A stretch of DNA of 14,129 bases from contig JAZOOT010000023.1 of the NCBI GenBank assembly GCA_045655165.1, positions 1 through 14,129 on the forward strand, read 5' to 3'. The notes under the pieces are model-generated. The model saw nothing but the letters and a program-made list of their open reading frames with translations. It made no database searches and was not told the DNA's origin. Position numbers and translations under genes: made by a program. This DNA comes from SIG607 sp045655165 (GTDB lineage: Bacteria; Bacillota; Clostridia; Oscillospirales; Acutalibacteraceae). Shown in pieces: positions 1 through 7,278 of the stretch (position 1 is the stretch's first letter; every line of letters starts with the position of its first letter).

Positions 1-425
1 AAAATATGTGGGTAATAAGAAACGGCAAGATTTTTGGTGCTGTTTGCGCCGATTTTAATGAGGCAAAAGACTATATTGATGAACTAAATGAAATAGCGGG
101 CGAAGAACTTTTTGGATTTTGTTACGACTTTGGCCACGCAACCCTTTGTAGCGCCGATATAGTTAAATCGGTAAAAATTCTTGGCAACCGCATTAAAACA
201 CTTCATTTGCACGAAGTTGATGGCGTTCACGATAGCCACACAATGCCGTTTTTAGGCGTGTGTGATTGGGAAAAGATTTTCACCGCCTTAAAAGAAATCG
301 GTTATAAGGGAAACATCAACTTTGAAGCAGCAAACGCATGGGAAACCTTCCCCTACGAAGTCCGCGAACAAGCCCTAACCCTTTTAGGTGCAATAGGTAA
401 ATACTTCATAGCAAAATATATGTAA
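1..425 (+). CDS. Sugar phosphate isomerase/epimerase-type TIM-barrel protein (5'-truncated)
   Basis: This is the C-terminal ~140 residues of a protein of the xylose isomerase-like / AP endonuclease family 2 TIM barrel. The reading frame is open to the left edge, and the first ATG (position 6) falls inside a conserved family stretch (MWVIRNGKIFGAVCAD), so the true start lies outside the window. Visible family features are a D-x-x-H strand (FCYDFGHATL), an HLHEVDG segment followed by DSHTMPFLG, and the terminal NFEAANAW strand; in the family such Asp, His and Glu residues bind a divalent metal in the barrel. Members isomerise or epimerise ketoses or inositol derivatives, but the substrate cannot be read from this fragment. 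The gene ends at a TAA just before a strong hairpin and converges on the FkbM gene. The family call is firm; the exact reaction is unknown. Confidence 0.8.
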   Translation, partial: NMWVIRNGKIFGAVCADFNEAKDYIDELNEIAGEELFGFCYDFGHATLCSADIVKSVKILGNRIKTLHLHEVDGVHDSHTMPFLGVCDWEKIFTALKEIGYKGNINFEAANAWETFPYEVREQALTLLGAIGKYFIAKYM

Positions 426-430
426 ATAAA

Positions 431-459
431 AACACTGTGCAAAAAGCGCAGTGTTTTTT
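431..459. terminator. Bidirectional rho-independent terminator
   Basis: A 10-bp stem (431-440 with 446-455, one G-U pair) closes an AAAAA loop. A T run follows on the + strand, and an A-rich run (424-432) gives the matching T tail on the - strand. It sits exactly between two convergent genes, and the - strand gene's stop codon (458-460) lies in the tail, so it probably serves both. Confidence 0.85.
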
Positions 460-1492
460 ATTTGAATATAAAGTCAATGTCCCAAGCGGGGAGGGATTTG
501 GTGTGGCGGATATAGAGTTTGTAATCAGGTCTAATTTCATTTACTGCAAGCGGTATGCTGAACAAATCTTCGCTTTTGTGGTAGGCGGCAATGCAAAGGG
601 TTGGCTTTTGCCCCAATATAGTCTTTTTTGCGCCTTTAATGGCGTTTACTTCGTTGCCCTCAATGTCAAACTTAATGTAATCAACTTTTTCGCCGTTAAG
701 TAGGGCGTCAACCGTGGTGCAGTTTACCACTTTGCCAACTTCGCCAATGCTTGAACCCCTGCCTTTTTTATCGGCAAAGTAAAGGGTTTCTTCTTTGTCA
801 GAAATTGCAAAGTTAAGCGTGGTGATTACTTTGTGGCTTTCGGTATTTTTGCAAAGTTTTCTATAAGAACGCGCGTCGGGTTCAACCGCAATTATGCTTT
901 CGGCACTGTTGCTGTAATTCAAAAATTCAAGCGCGGTGTCGCCGTTATATGCGCCAAGGTCAAGAAAGCGTTTGGCGCACTTTACACCGCTTAATTTAAG
1001 GGTTTCTTCACGCTCGGTTTCAATTTTGTAAAGGTAATTTGGGTTGCCCGTTATTTTAAACATTACGGTATTTTCATATACCTTTTTAGACCATTCATCA
1101 GAAAGGGAACTGTAAACTGTTTGCAGTTTATCTTTATTTTTTCTTGCAAATTCTAAATAAAACAAAGTGTTGCCGTAAACGGGAACATCGGGCACGTAAA
1201 GGGTGGTTTCTTTGCTTATTCTTTTAATATTTTGGAGAACGTCATCACGCCCCGTACCAAAACAAACAAGCACAACCATATCGCCAAAATTTTCTTTAGC
1301 GGTTTTATAGTCACATATTTTAAAACCATGAAAGGTTTTTTCCCTAACAAAACCGTCACTTGCAAAAACACCCGAAATTTTTATTCCTTTGCTTTCGCAC
1401 ACATTTAAAATTTTATCAGCGCCGTTACCCATTCCGTAAAGCACAATGGGGCGAGTTTCACTTTTTAAATTTTCCCATAAATCAACAAGCAT
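458..1492 (-). CDS. FkbM family SAM-dependent methyltransferase with N-terminal Rossmann-like domain
   Basis: A 344-residue protein in two parts. Residues ~15-105 look like a small nucleotide-binding domain (YGMGNGADKI at 19-28, then VLVCFGTGRDD), as seen in some glycan-associated methyltransferases. Residues ~170-344 are an FkbM-type methyltransferase: SAM motif I FLDLGAYNGD at 176-185, acidic motif II AVEPDARSYRKL near 202-213, and the family hallmark YIKFDIEGNE at 272-281 followed by A-I-x-G-A. FkbM-family enzymes O-methylate sugars or polyketide hydroxyls, and many sit in surface-polysaccharide loci; the acceptor here is unknown. The ATG start is preceded by a modest ribosome site (GGTG, ~6 nt upstream) and by a consensus promoter only ~16 nt away, so the leader is very short. 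It is transcribed alone, divergently from comM and convergent with the upstream barrel gene. No signal peptide or membrane span is seen, so it is probably cytosolic. Confidence 0.85.
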   Translation of the reverse strand: MLVDLWENLKSETRPIVLYGMGNGADKILNVCESKGIKISGVFASDGFVREKTFHGFKICDYKTAKENFGDMVVLVCFGTGRDDVLQNIKRISKETTLYVPDVPVYGNTLFYLEFARKNKDKLQTVYSSLSDEWSKKVYENTVMFKITGNPNYLYKIETEREETLKLSGVKCAKRFLDLGAYNGDTALEFLNYSNSAESIIAVEPDARSYRKLCKNTESHKVITTLNFAISDKEETLYFADKKGRGSSIGEVGKVVNCTTVDALLNGEKVDYIKFDIEGNEVNAIKGAKKTILGQKPTLCIAAYHKSEDLFSIPLAVNEIRPDYKLYIRHTKSLPAWDIDFIFK

Positions 1493-1507
1493 ATAATCAC
1501 CGCTAAT

Positions 1508-1536
1508 ATTTTAGCAGAAATATGGTTTTCAGTCAA
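1508..1536 (-). promoter_or_regulatory. SigA-type promoter of the FkbM methyltransferase gene
   Basis: Read on the - strand: TTGACT (1536-1531), a 17-bp spacer, then TAAAAT (1513-1508). The predicted start is near 1501, leaving a leader of roughly 8-10 nt before the ATG. Confidence 0.75.
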
Positions 1537-1547
1537 TTAAATATCCG

Positions 1548-1576
1548 TTGCGGTTTTAATCAAATTAGTGTATAAT
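1548..1576 (+). promoter_or_regulatory. SigA-type promoter of the comM operon
   Basis: TTGCGG (1548-1553), a 17-bp spacer and a perfect TATAAT (1571-1576). Its -35 box is only 11 bp from the -35 box of the divergent methyltransferase promoter, so the two polymerase footprints overlap. Confidence 0.75.
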
Positions 1577-1607
1577 ATTGGTAATTAGGTAGAGTGAGGG
1601 GATTTTC

Positions 1608-3152
1608 TTGGTAGCAAGTGTTAAAAGTGTTGGGCTTTTTGGTATGGACGCATTTTTAATTGACGTTGAAGCCGATATTTCACGTGGACTTCCGTCTTTT
1701 GATATTGTTGGTCTGCCCGATGCCGCTGTTAAAGAGGCAAGGGACAGGGTGCGCTCTGCCATTAAAAACTGCGGTATACAGTTTCCTAACGGCAAAATTA
1801 CCGTAAACCTTGCCCCTGCCGATTTAAAAAAGGTTGGCTCACTTTACGATTTACCTATTTCTTTGGCAATTTTAATGGCAGCAGGGCATATAACCTCCTC
1901 AATTAGTTCAACAATTTTAATAGGTGAACTGTCACTTGACGGTCATATTCGTTCGGTAAACGGCGCGTTGGCAATGGCTTTAACCGCCGTTGAACAGGGT
2001 TACCAAAACTTTTATTTGCCAAAAGCAAATGCCGCTGAAGCCGCGGTGGTTGACGGGCTTAACGTTTATGGTTGCGATTCTTTGCGCCAAATTATACTTG
2101 CACTAAAAGGTGCAGCAACCATTGAAAAAACCGAAAAAACAGTAACACCACACAATAAATATGAAAACCTGCTTGATTTTAGTGAAGTAAAAGGTCAAAC
2201 CATTGCCAAACGCGCCATTGAAGTTGCGGCGGCAGGTGGGCATAATATACTTTTAATTGGCCCTCCGGGTTCTGGTAAAAGTATGCTTGCTAAACGTATT
2301 CCCACAATTTTGCCCGATATGACCTTTGCAGAATCGGTTGAAACCACAAAAATTCATTCCATTGCGGGTGAACTTAGCCCCGGGCAACCCCTTATAACAC
2401 AAAGACCTTTCCGTTCACCCCACCACACAATTTCGGCAAACGGACTGACAGGCGGCGGAACTTTGCCAAAACCGGGTGAAATTTCATTGGCGCACGGCGG
2501 TGTGCTGTTTTTAGATGAACTGCCCGAATTTGGCAGAAATGTTATGGAAAGTTTACGCCAACCGCTTGAAGACGGCAAGGTAACAATTTCACGCGTGGCA
2601 GGTACGCTTACATACCCAAGCGCAATAACCTTGGTGGGCGCAATGAACCCTTGTCCTTGTGGCTTTTTCGGCCACCCAACAAGAAGTTGCATTTGTTCGC
2701 CCAAAGCGGTGCGAAATTACCTAAATCGAATTTCAGGGCCAATGCTTGACCGTATGGACTTGCACATTGAAGTTCCGCCGGTTGATTACGAATCTTTGAG
2801 TTCTAACCGACGTGAAGAAACCTCACAAGAAATTAAAGCGCGTGTTAATAAAGCGCGTGAAATTCAAAATGAACGGTACAAGGGCACCGATATTACCTGT
2901 AACGCACGTCTTACCCCTGCAATGTTAAAAAAATATTGTGTTATGAGTGAACAAGCGGTGGCTCTTCTTAAAACGGCATACACAAACCTTGGTATGTCGG
3001 CAAGGGCGTATGATAGAATATTAAAGGTGGCAAGAACGGTTGCCGATTTAGATGCAAGTGAAAGAATTGAAGCAAACCACATTTCACAGGCAATTCAGTT
3101 TAGAAGTCTTGACAGAAAATATTGGAGTATGGACAACGATTATGAACAATAA
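1608..3152 (+). CDS. comM: YifB/ComM-family Mg-chelatase-like AAA+ ATPase
   Basis: 514 residues, the normal length of the family. The N-terminal ~170 residues form the ChlI-like domain with the family signature GLPDAAVKEARDRVRSAI. The AAA+ core carries Walker A GPPGSGKS (218-225) and Walker B VLFLDE (299-304). The insert NPCPCG...SCIC (Cys 349, 351, 361, 363) is typical of YifB proteins and may bind metal. The C-terminal Mg-chelatase lid follows, with MSARAYDRILKVARTVADL near residues 464-482. In naturally competent bacteria ComM is a hexameric helicase that drives branch migration during integration of donor DNA; many non-competent species also keep it. The start is TTG, supported by GAGGGG 6 nt upstream and by family alignment to VASVKS. 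It is first in a three-gene operon and overlaps the next gene by 11 nt. Confidence 0.95.
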   Translation: MVASVKSVGLFGMDAFLIDVEADISRGLPSFDIVGLPDAAVKEARDRVRSAIKNCGIQFPNGKITVNLAPADLKKVGSLYDLPISLAILMAAGHITSSISSTILIGELSLDGHIRSVNGALAMALTAVEQGYQNFYLPKANAAEAAVVDGLNVYGCDSLRQIILALKGAATIEKTEKTVTPHNKYENLLDFSEVKGQTIAKRAIEVAAAGGHNILLIGPPGSGKSMLAKRIPTILPDMTFAESVETTKIHSIAGELSPGQPLITQRPFRSPHHTISANGLTGGGTLPKPGEISLAHGGVLFLDELPEFGRNVMESLRQPLEDGKVTISRVAGTLTYPSAITLVGAMNPCPCGFFGHPTRSCICSPKAVRNYLNRISGPMLDRMDLHIEVPPVDYESLSSNRREETSQEIKARVNKAREIQNERYKGTDITCNARLTPAMLKKYCVMSEQAVALLKTAYTNLGMSARAYDRILKVARTVADLDASERIEANHISQAIQFRSLDRKYWSMDNDYEQ

Positions 3153-4377
3153 TTTTGATTGCATTATAATAGGTGGTGGCGCAGCGGGTCTTGCGGCTGC
3201 GGTTAATTTGGCAAAAAGAAAGCCAAATGTTAAAATTGCCGTTTTAGAAGCGCTTGACCGCGTTGGTAAAAAACTGTCACTTACGGGCAACGGTCAATGT
3301 AATATTACCAACAAAAACCTTAACTTTAACTGTTTTCATTCTGAAAATAGCGGTTTTTTTGAAACAGCATTAAATAAATATGGCTTTGCTTATACAACGG
3401 AATTTTTTGAAGAAATTGGTATAAGTATTGTTTCAAAAGATGACGGCAGAAGTTATCCGCGTTCATATCAGGCATCGAGTGTTGTTGATGCTTTGCGTTT
3501 TTCTGCCGTAGAACTTGGTGTTTATTTGGTTTTAGGTACAAAAGCAGAATCTTTTTCTAAAAAAGACGGTATTTTTTGTGTAAAAACCAACAACGGCGAA
3601 TTTTATGGTAAAAATCTTGTCTTTGCTTGCGGTTTGCTTTCGGGCGGTGAAAAAATAGGCGGTTTTAACAACGGTATAAAAATGCTTGAAAAAGCAGGAC
3701 ACAATTCAGTTAAATTAACACCGTCTATTGCGCAACTTAAAGCGCAAAACAACGTTTTAAAAAGTTTAAAGGGCATTAAAACCGATTCATTGGCGGTTTT
3801 AAAAATTGACGGAAAGATAATAGATAGTGAAAAGGGAGAAATTCTTTTCACCGATTACGGCCTTTCCGGCCCTGCAATTTTAAAACTTTCGCGCGAAACA
3901 GCAAGAACCAATAAAAAAAGTGAAATTGTAATTGACTTGTTTTATGAATATACCGAAAATGAGTTGTTTTCTTTACTTTGTAACCGTAAAAAGAATATTG
4001 CAAACCGCGATAAAGAAACTTTGCTTTTTGGACTTTTACAAAACCGACTTGCAAGGGCCACCCTTGTTTATGCAGGTCTTGATTTAAACGGTAAAATTGG
4101 TGATTTTACCGAAAATGAACTTAAAAACCTTGCAAATTCACTTAAAAACTTCACCTTTACCGTGACGGGAAATACGGGCTTTATAAACTCTCAAGCAACT
4201 GCGGGCGGTATTAACACAAAAGAAATTAACCCATTAACAATGCAAAGCAAAAAAATAAACGGTCTTTACGTTATTGGCGAACTTCTTGACGTTGATGGCG
4301 ACTGTGGCGGATATAATTTACAATGGGCTTGGTCAAGCGCGTTTTGTGCGGCAGAAAGCATTGCGGGTGAATTTTAA
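3142..4377 (+). CDS. HI0933/BaiN-family FAD-dependent oxidoreductase
   Basis: 411 residues starting at the ATG at 3142. This start puts the dinucleotide fold (IIIGGGAAGLAAA, G11-x-G13-x-x-G16) at the N-terminus as usual for the family; starts further upstream only add sequence that is out-of-frame comM. E36 is the expected ribose-binding acid. TGNGQCNITN at 48-57 and, near the C-terminus, TAGGI (~353) and GELLDVDGDCGGYNLQWAWSS are hallmarks of the HI0933-like flavoproteins. The family includes BaiN, reported as a bile-acid ring reductase, but most members have no proven substrate, so no reaction is assigned. The gene overlaps comM by 11 nt and its TAA shares one base with the next ATG, so translation is probably coupled. 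The protein is soluble, with no signal peptide. Confidence 0.9.
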   Translation: MNNNFDCIIIGGGAAGLAAAVNLAKRKPNVKIAVLEALDRVGKKLSLTGNGQCNITNKNLNFNCFHSENSGFFETALNKYGFAYTTEFFEEIGISIVSKDDGRSYPRSYQASSVVDALRFSAVELGVYLVLGTKAESFSKKDGIFCVKTNNGEFYGKNLVFACGLLSGGEKIGGFNNGIKMLEKAGHNSVKLTPSIAQLKAQNNVLKSLKGIKTDSLAVLKIDGKIIDSEKGEILFTDYGLSGPAILKLSRETARTNKKSEIVIDLFYEYTENELFSLLCNRKKNIANRDKETLLFGLLQNRLARATLVYAGLDLNGKIGDFTENELKNLANSLKNFTFTVTGNTGFINSQATAGGINTKEINPLTMQSKKINGLYVIGELLDVDGDCGGYNLQWAWSSAFCAAESIAGEF

Positions 4378-5975
4378 TGATACGCCTTAATAATTTATTT
4401 TTTAAAATTGATACCGATTTTTCTGATTTACAAAACGAAGTTACAAGGGTCCTTAAAGTGAAATCAGAAACGGTTGAAAGCGTAAAACTTTTAAAAAAAT
4501 CGGTTGATGCTAGAAATAAAGAAGATATAAAATTTTGCGTTAGCGTCGCGGTAAAATTAAACTGCAACGAAGAAAAAATAATTAAAAAGAACAAAAACGC
4601 TTCTGTTTATAAAGAAGAAATTTACAGTTACAAAACAGCAAATGAAAAAAATAAGCACACAGCCGTTGTGGTTGGCTTTGGCCCGTGCGGAATATTTGCA
4701 GCACTAACCCTTTTAAAAGCAGGGGTTAACGTAATTGTTGTTGAACGCGGTAAAAGTGTTGAAGAACGCGAAAAAGATATAAACGAATTTTTTGCTACGG
4801 GCAAACTTAATACAAGTTCAAATGTTCAGTTTGGCGAAGGCGGGGCAGGTACCTTTTCCGACGGCAAACTAAACACAGGCATAAAAAGCGTTTTGTGTAA
4901 AGAAGTGCTTGAAACTTTTGCCCGCTTTGGCGCAAACAGCAATATTCTTTACGAAGCAAAACCACATATTGGCACCGACGTTCTTAAAGGTGTTGTTAAA
5001 AACATAAGGGAAGAACTAATAAAGCACGGTGCGGTTATTAAGTTCAATTCGCTTATGACCGATTTTTCTTGTGACGGTGAAAAAATAACTTCTGTAACAG
5101 TAAACGGAAGCGAAGTAATAAAATGCGATGCTTTGATTTTGGCTATTGGACATTCCGCGCGCGACACCTTTGCGTTGCTTAAAGAAAAGGGTATGTCAAT
5201 GTGTAAAAAACCTTTTTCGGTTGGTGTAAGAATTGAACACAAGCGTGAAGATATAGACAAAGCAATGTATGGCAATTTTGCAGGTCATAAAGCGCTTGGC
5301 GCTGCCGATTACAAATTAGCAACTCATTTGGAAAACGGCAGGGGGGTATACAGTTTTTGTATGTGTCCGGGCGGTTATGTTATAAACGCCTCAAGCGAGA
5401 ACGAGGCAGTTTGCATTAACGGAATGAGTTATTCTGAACGAAACGCCGAAAATTCAAACAGCGCACTTTTGGTTGAAGTTAAACCCGAGGATTTAAAAGG
5501 TGACGACGTTTTAGAAGGTTGCCACCTTCAGCAAGAAATAGAAAAAACGGCTTATAAACTTGCAAATAAATGCGTACCTGTTACAACAGTTGGTAATTTT
5601 GTTTATAATAAGCCATTCAAACTTGGCAAAGTAAAACCAACCGTTTTGCCAAAAACCAATTATGTTGACTTTAATAAAATCTTTCCCGAATTTGTTTGCT
5701 CTTCACTAAAACAAGGAATAATAAATTTTGGTAAAAGCATAAACGGTTTTGATAACGAAGATGCAGTTTTATTGGCACCCGAAACAAGAAGTTCTTCGCC
5801 TGTAAGAATTGTTCGTAATGAAGAAAAACAGGCAATAAACACAAATGGCTTGTTCCCTGCGGGTGAGGGGGCAGGTTATGCTGGCGGAATAATGTCGGCT
5901 GCAGTTGACGGTATTTCGGTTGCTGAAGCAACAGTAGAATATTTGAATAAAAAGTATACAAAAACTGCACTTTAA
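4377..5975 (+). CDS. COG2509-type FAD-dependent dehydrogenase (uncharacterised)
   Basis: 532 residues. A ~90-residue N-terminal segment precedes the FAD dinucleotide fold (VVVGFGPCGIFAA around 97-109, acid in VVERGKS). The motif FGEGGAGTFSDGKLNTG (152-168) and the C-terminal GLFPAGEGAGYAGGI (491-505) followed by AAVDG are diagnostic of this conserved bacterial flavoprotein family. No biochemical role is established; resemblance to the geranylgeranyl reductase/FixC class is limited to the FAD folds. Start and stop overlap the preceding flavoprotein gene (TAATG), so it is the third gene of the comM operon. Downstream there is only a weak hairpin, so termination here is not clear-cut. It is predicted to be cytosolic. 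Confidence 0.88.
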   Translation: MIRLNNLFFKIDTDFSDLQNEVTRVLKVKSETVESVKLLKKSVDARNKEDIKFCVSVAVKLNCNEEKIIKKNKNASVYKEEIYSYKTANEKNKHTAVVVGFGPCGIFAALTLLKAGVNVIVVERGKSVEEREKDINEFFATGKLNTSSNVQFGEGGAGTFSDGKLNTGIKSVLCKEVLETFARFGANSNILYEAKPHIGTDVLKGVVKNIREELIKHGAVIKFNSLMTDFSCDGEKITSVTVNGSEVIKCDALILAIGHSARDTFALLKEKGMSMCKKPFSVGVRIEHKREDIDKAMYGNFAGHKALGAADYKLATHLENGRGVYSFCMCPGGYVINASSENEAVCINGMSYSERNAENSNSALLVEVKPEDLKGDDVLEGCHLQQEIEKTAYKLANKCVPVTTVGNFVYNKPFKLGKVKPTVLPKTNYVDFNKIFPEFVCSSLKQGIINFGKSINGFDNEDAVLLAPETRSSSPVRIVRNEEKQAINTNGLFPAGEGAGYAGGIMSAAVDGISVAEATVEYLNKKYTKTAL

Positions 5976-6039
5976 TAAAGCCCTTTATTGTCGTTTTAAC
6001 CCAATATTTGAAATCAATTAAAAAAATAACAAAAAATGC

Positions 6040-6068
6040 TTGAAAAAAATTGCTTTTTGGGATAAAAT
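6040..6068 (+). promoter_or_regulatory. Strong SigA-type promoter of gap
   Basis: TTGAAA (6040-6045), a 17-bp spacer and TAAAAT (6063-6068). A-tracts at about 6020-6026 and 6030-6036 lie just upstream of the -35 box and resemble an UP element. The TTG at 6040 opens an in-frame extension of gap, but it is the -35 box rather than a start codon. Confidence 0.8.
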
Positions 6069-6114
6069 AGTCATTGGCAAAAAAGTAAAAAATTTTTTTA
6101 GGAGGAATTTCCAA

Positions 6115-7146
6115 ATGGTAAAAGTTGCTATTAACGGTTTCGGTCGTATCGGCCGTCTTGCATTCCGTCAAATGTTCGGTGCTGAGGGCTACGATGTTGT
6201 AGCTATCAACGACCTTACAAAACCCTCTATGCTTGCAAATCTTCTTAAATACGATACCGCTCAGGGCGGTTACTGCGGTTTCATTGGTGAAAATCTTCAC
6301 ACTGTTTCCGCTGACGATGAAGCAGGCACAATCACTGTTGACGGTAAAACCCTTAAAATCTATGCTGAAAAAAATGCTGCAGACCTTCCTTGGGGCGAAA
6401 TCGGTGTTGACGTTGTTTTAGAATGTACCGGTTTCTACTGCTCTAAAGAAAAAAGCCAGGCACACATTGATGCCGGTGCTAAAAAAGTTGTTATTTCTGC
6501 TCCTGCAGGTAACGACCTTCCCACAATTGTTTACAGCGTTAACGAAAACATTCTTACTGCTGACGACAAAATTATTTCTGCTGCTTCTTGCACAACCAAC
6601 TGCTTGGCTCCCATGGCAAAAGCTCTTAACGATTACGCTGCTATCCAAAGCGGTATCATGAGCACCATTCATGCCTACACAGGCGACCAAATGATTCTTG
6701 ACGGTCCTCACAGAAAAGGCGACCTTCGCCGTGCACGTGCAGGTGCCGCTAACATCGTTCCTAACTCTACAGGTGCTGCTAAGGCAATCGGTCTTGTAAT
6801 TCCCGAACTCAACGGCAAACTCATTGGTTCTGCTCAGCGTGTTCCTGTTGCAACCGGTTCTACAACAATTCTTACCGCTGTTGTTAAAGGCAATGATGTA
6901 ACAAAAGAAGGCATTAACGCTGCTATGAAAGCTGCTGCAAGTGAATCTTTCGGTTACAATGAAGACCAAATCGTTTCTTCCGACGTTATTGGTATGCGCT
7001 TTGGTTCTTTGTTTGATGCTACTCAAACAATGGTTGCTAAAATTGCAGACGACCTTTATGAAGTACAGGTTGTTTCTTGGTACGATAACGAAAACAGCTA
7101 CACAAGCCAAATGGTTCGTACAATTAAATACTTTGCTGAAATCTAA
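6115..7146 (+). CDS. gap: Glyceraldehyde-3-phosphate dehydrogenase (NAD-dependent, class I)
   Basis: 343 residues. The enzyme oxidises and phosphorylates glyceraldehyde-3-phosphate to 1,3-bisphosphoglycerate in glycolysis, as a cytosolic tetramer. The N-terminal NAD fold INGFGRIGRL (6-15) is followed by D33 in VVAINDLTK, which favours NAD over NADP. The catalytic Cys is C159 in ASCTTNCLAP, and the general base is H186 in TIHAYTGDQ. The C-terminal SWYDNENSYTSQM is also present. The ATG at 6115 is chosen because AGGAGG lies 9 nt upstream and the protein then begins like other GAPDHs; the longer frame from 6040 runs through the promoter. It has its own promoter and terminator and no pgk or tpi beside it. 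Codon choice is biased (GCT for Ala, GGT, CGT, many CTT and AAC), unlike the neighbours, as expected for a highly expressed gene. Confidence 0.97.
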   Translation: MVKVAINGFGRIGRLAFRQMFGAEGYDVVAINDLTKPSMLANLLKYDTAQGGYCGFIGENLHTVSADDEAGTITVDGKTLKIYAEKNAADLPWGEIGVDVVLECTGFYCSKEKSQAHIDAGAKKVVISAPAGNDLPTIVYSVNENILTADDKIISAASCTTNCLAPMAKALNDYAAIQSGIMSTIHAYTGDQMILDGPHRKGDLRRARAGAANIVPNSTGAAKAIGLVIPELNGKLIGSAQRVPVATGSTTILTAVVKGNDVTKEGINAAMKAAASESFGYNEDQIVSSDVIGMRFGSLFDATQTMVAKIADDLYEVQVVSWYDNENSYTSQMVRTIKYFAEI

Positions 7147-7165
7147 TTCAATTTAGCATAAGCAT

Positions 7166-7196
7166 AAAACCGACGTCGAATGGTGTCGGTTTTTTT
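7166..7196 (+). terminator. Rho-independent terminator after gap
   Basis: A 9-bp stem, AAAACCGAC (7166-7174) with GTCGGTTTT (7185-7193), encloses a 10-nt loop. A run of Ts continues to 7196. It starts 19 nt after the gap stop codon. Confidence 0.85.
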
Positions 7197-7199
7197 ATG

Positions 7200-7228
7200 T
7201 TGATTATTTATTTTTCATATGATATAAT
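7200..7228 (+). promoter_or_regulatory. Promoter of the capD-like gene (extended -10)
   Basis: TTGATT (7200-7205), a 17-bp spacer and TATAAT (7223-7228) with an upstream TG giving TGATATAAT. The predicted transcript starts near 7235 and has a leader of about 44 nt. Confidence 0.75.
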
Positions 7229-7278
7229 AAATTAGCTAGCGAATATCTTTAAATTTTAAAAGATAGGAATGATAATTT

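Noticed and set aside
437..703. 88-codon + strand frame after the TIM-barrel gene
   Set aside because: Antisense to the well-supported FkbM gene and starts inside the terminator hairpin.
3052..3141. 30-codon N-terminal extension of the HI0933-type flavoprotein
   Set aside because: It lies wholly within comM in another frame, and the dinucleotide fold normally begins within the first few residues, as it does from 3142.
5974..5989. AATAAA/TTTATT hairpin after the COG2509 gene as a terminator
   Set aside because: The stem is only 6-7 A/T-rich pairs with no continuous T run after it, too weak to call.
6040..6114. 25-codon N-terminal extension of gap from a TTG
   Set aside because: The TTG is the -35 box of the gap promoter; the ribosome site and family alignment place the start at 6115.
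5671..6300. 209-codon open frame on the - strand between the COG2509 gene and gap
   Set aside because: It runs antisense through the end of a clear flavoprotein gene, the gap promoter, its AGGAGG and the gap N-terminus, and its translation resembles no protein family.
6418..7110. 230-codon open frame on the - strand inside gap
   Set aside because: Shadow of the biased codon use of gap; no ribosome site and a low-complexity, Cys/Asn-rich translation.
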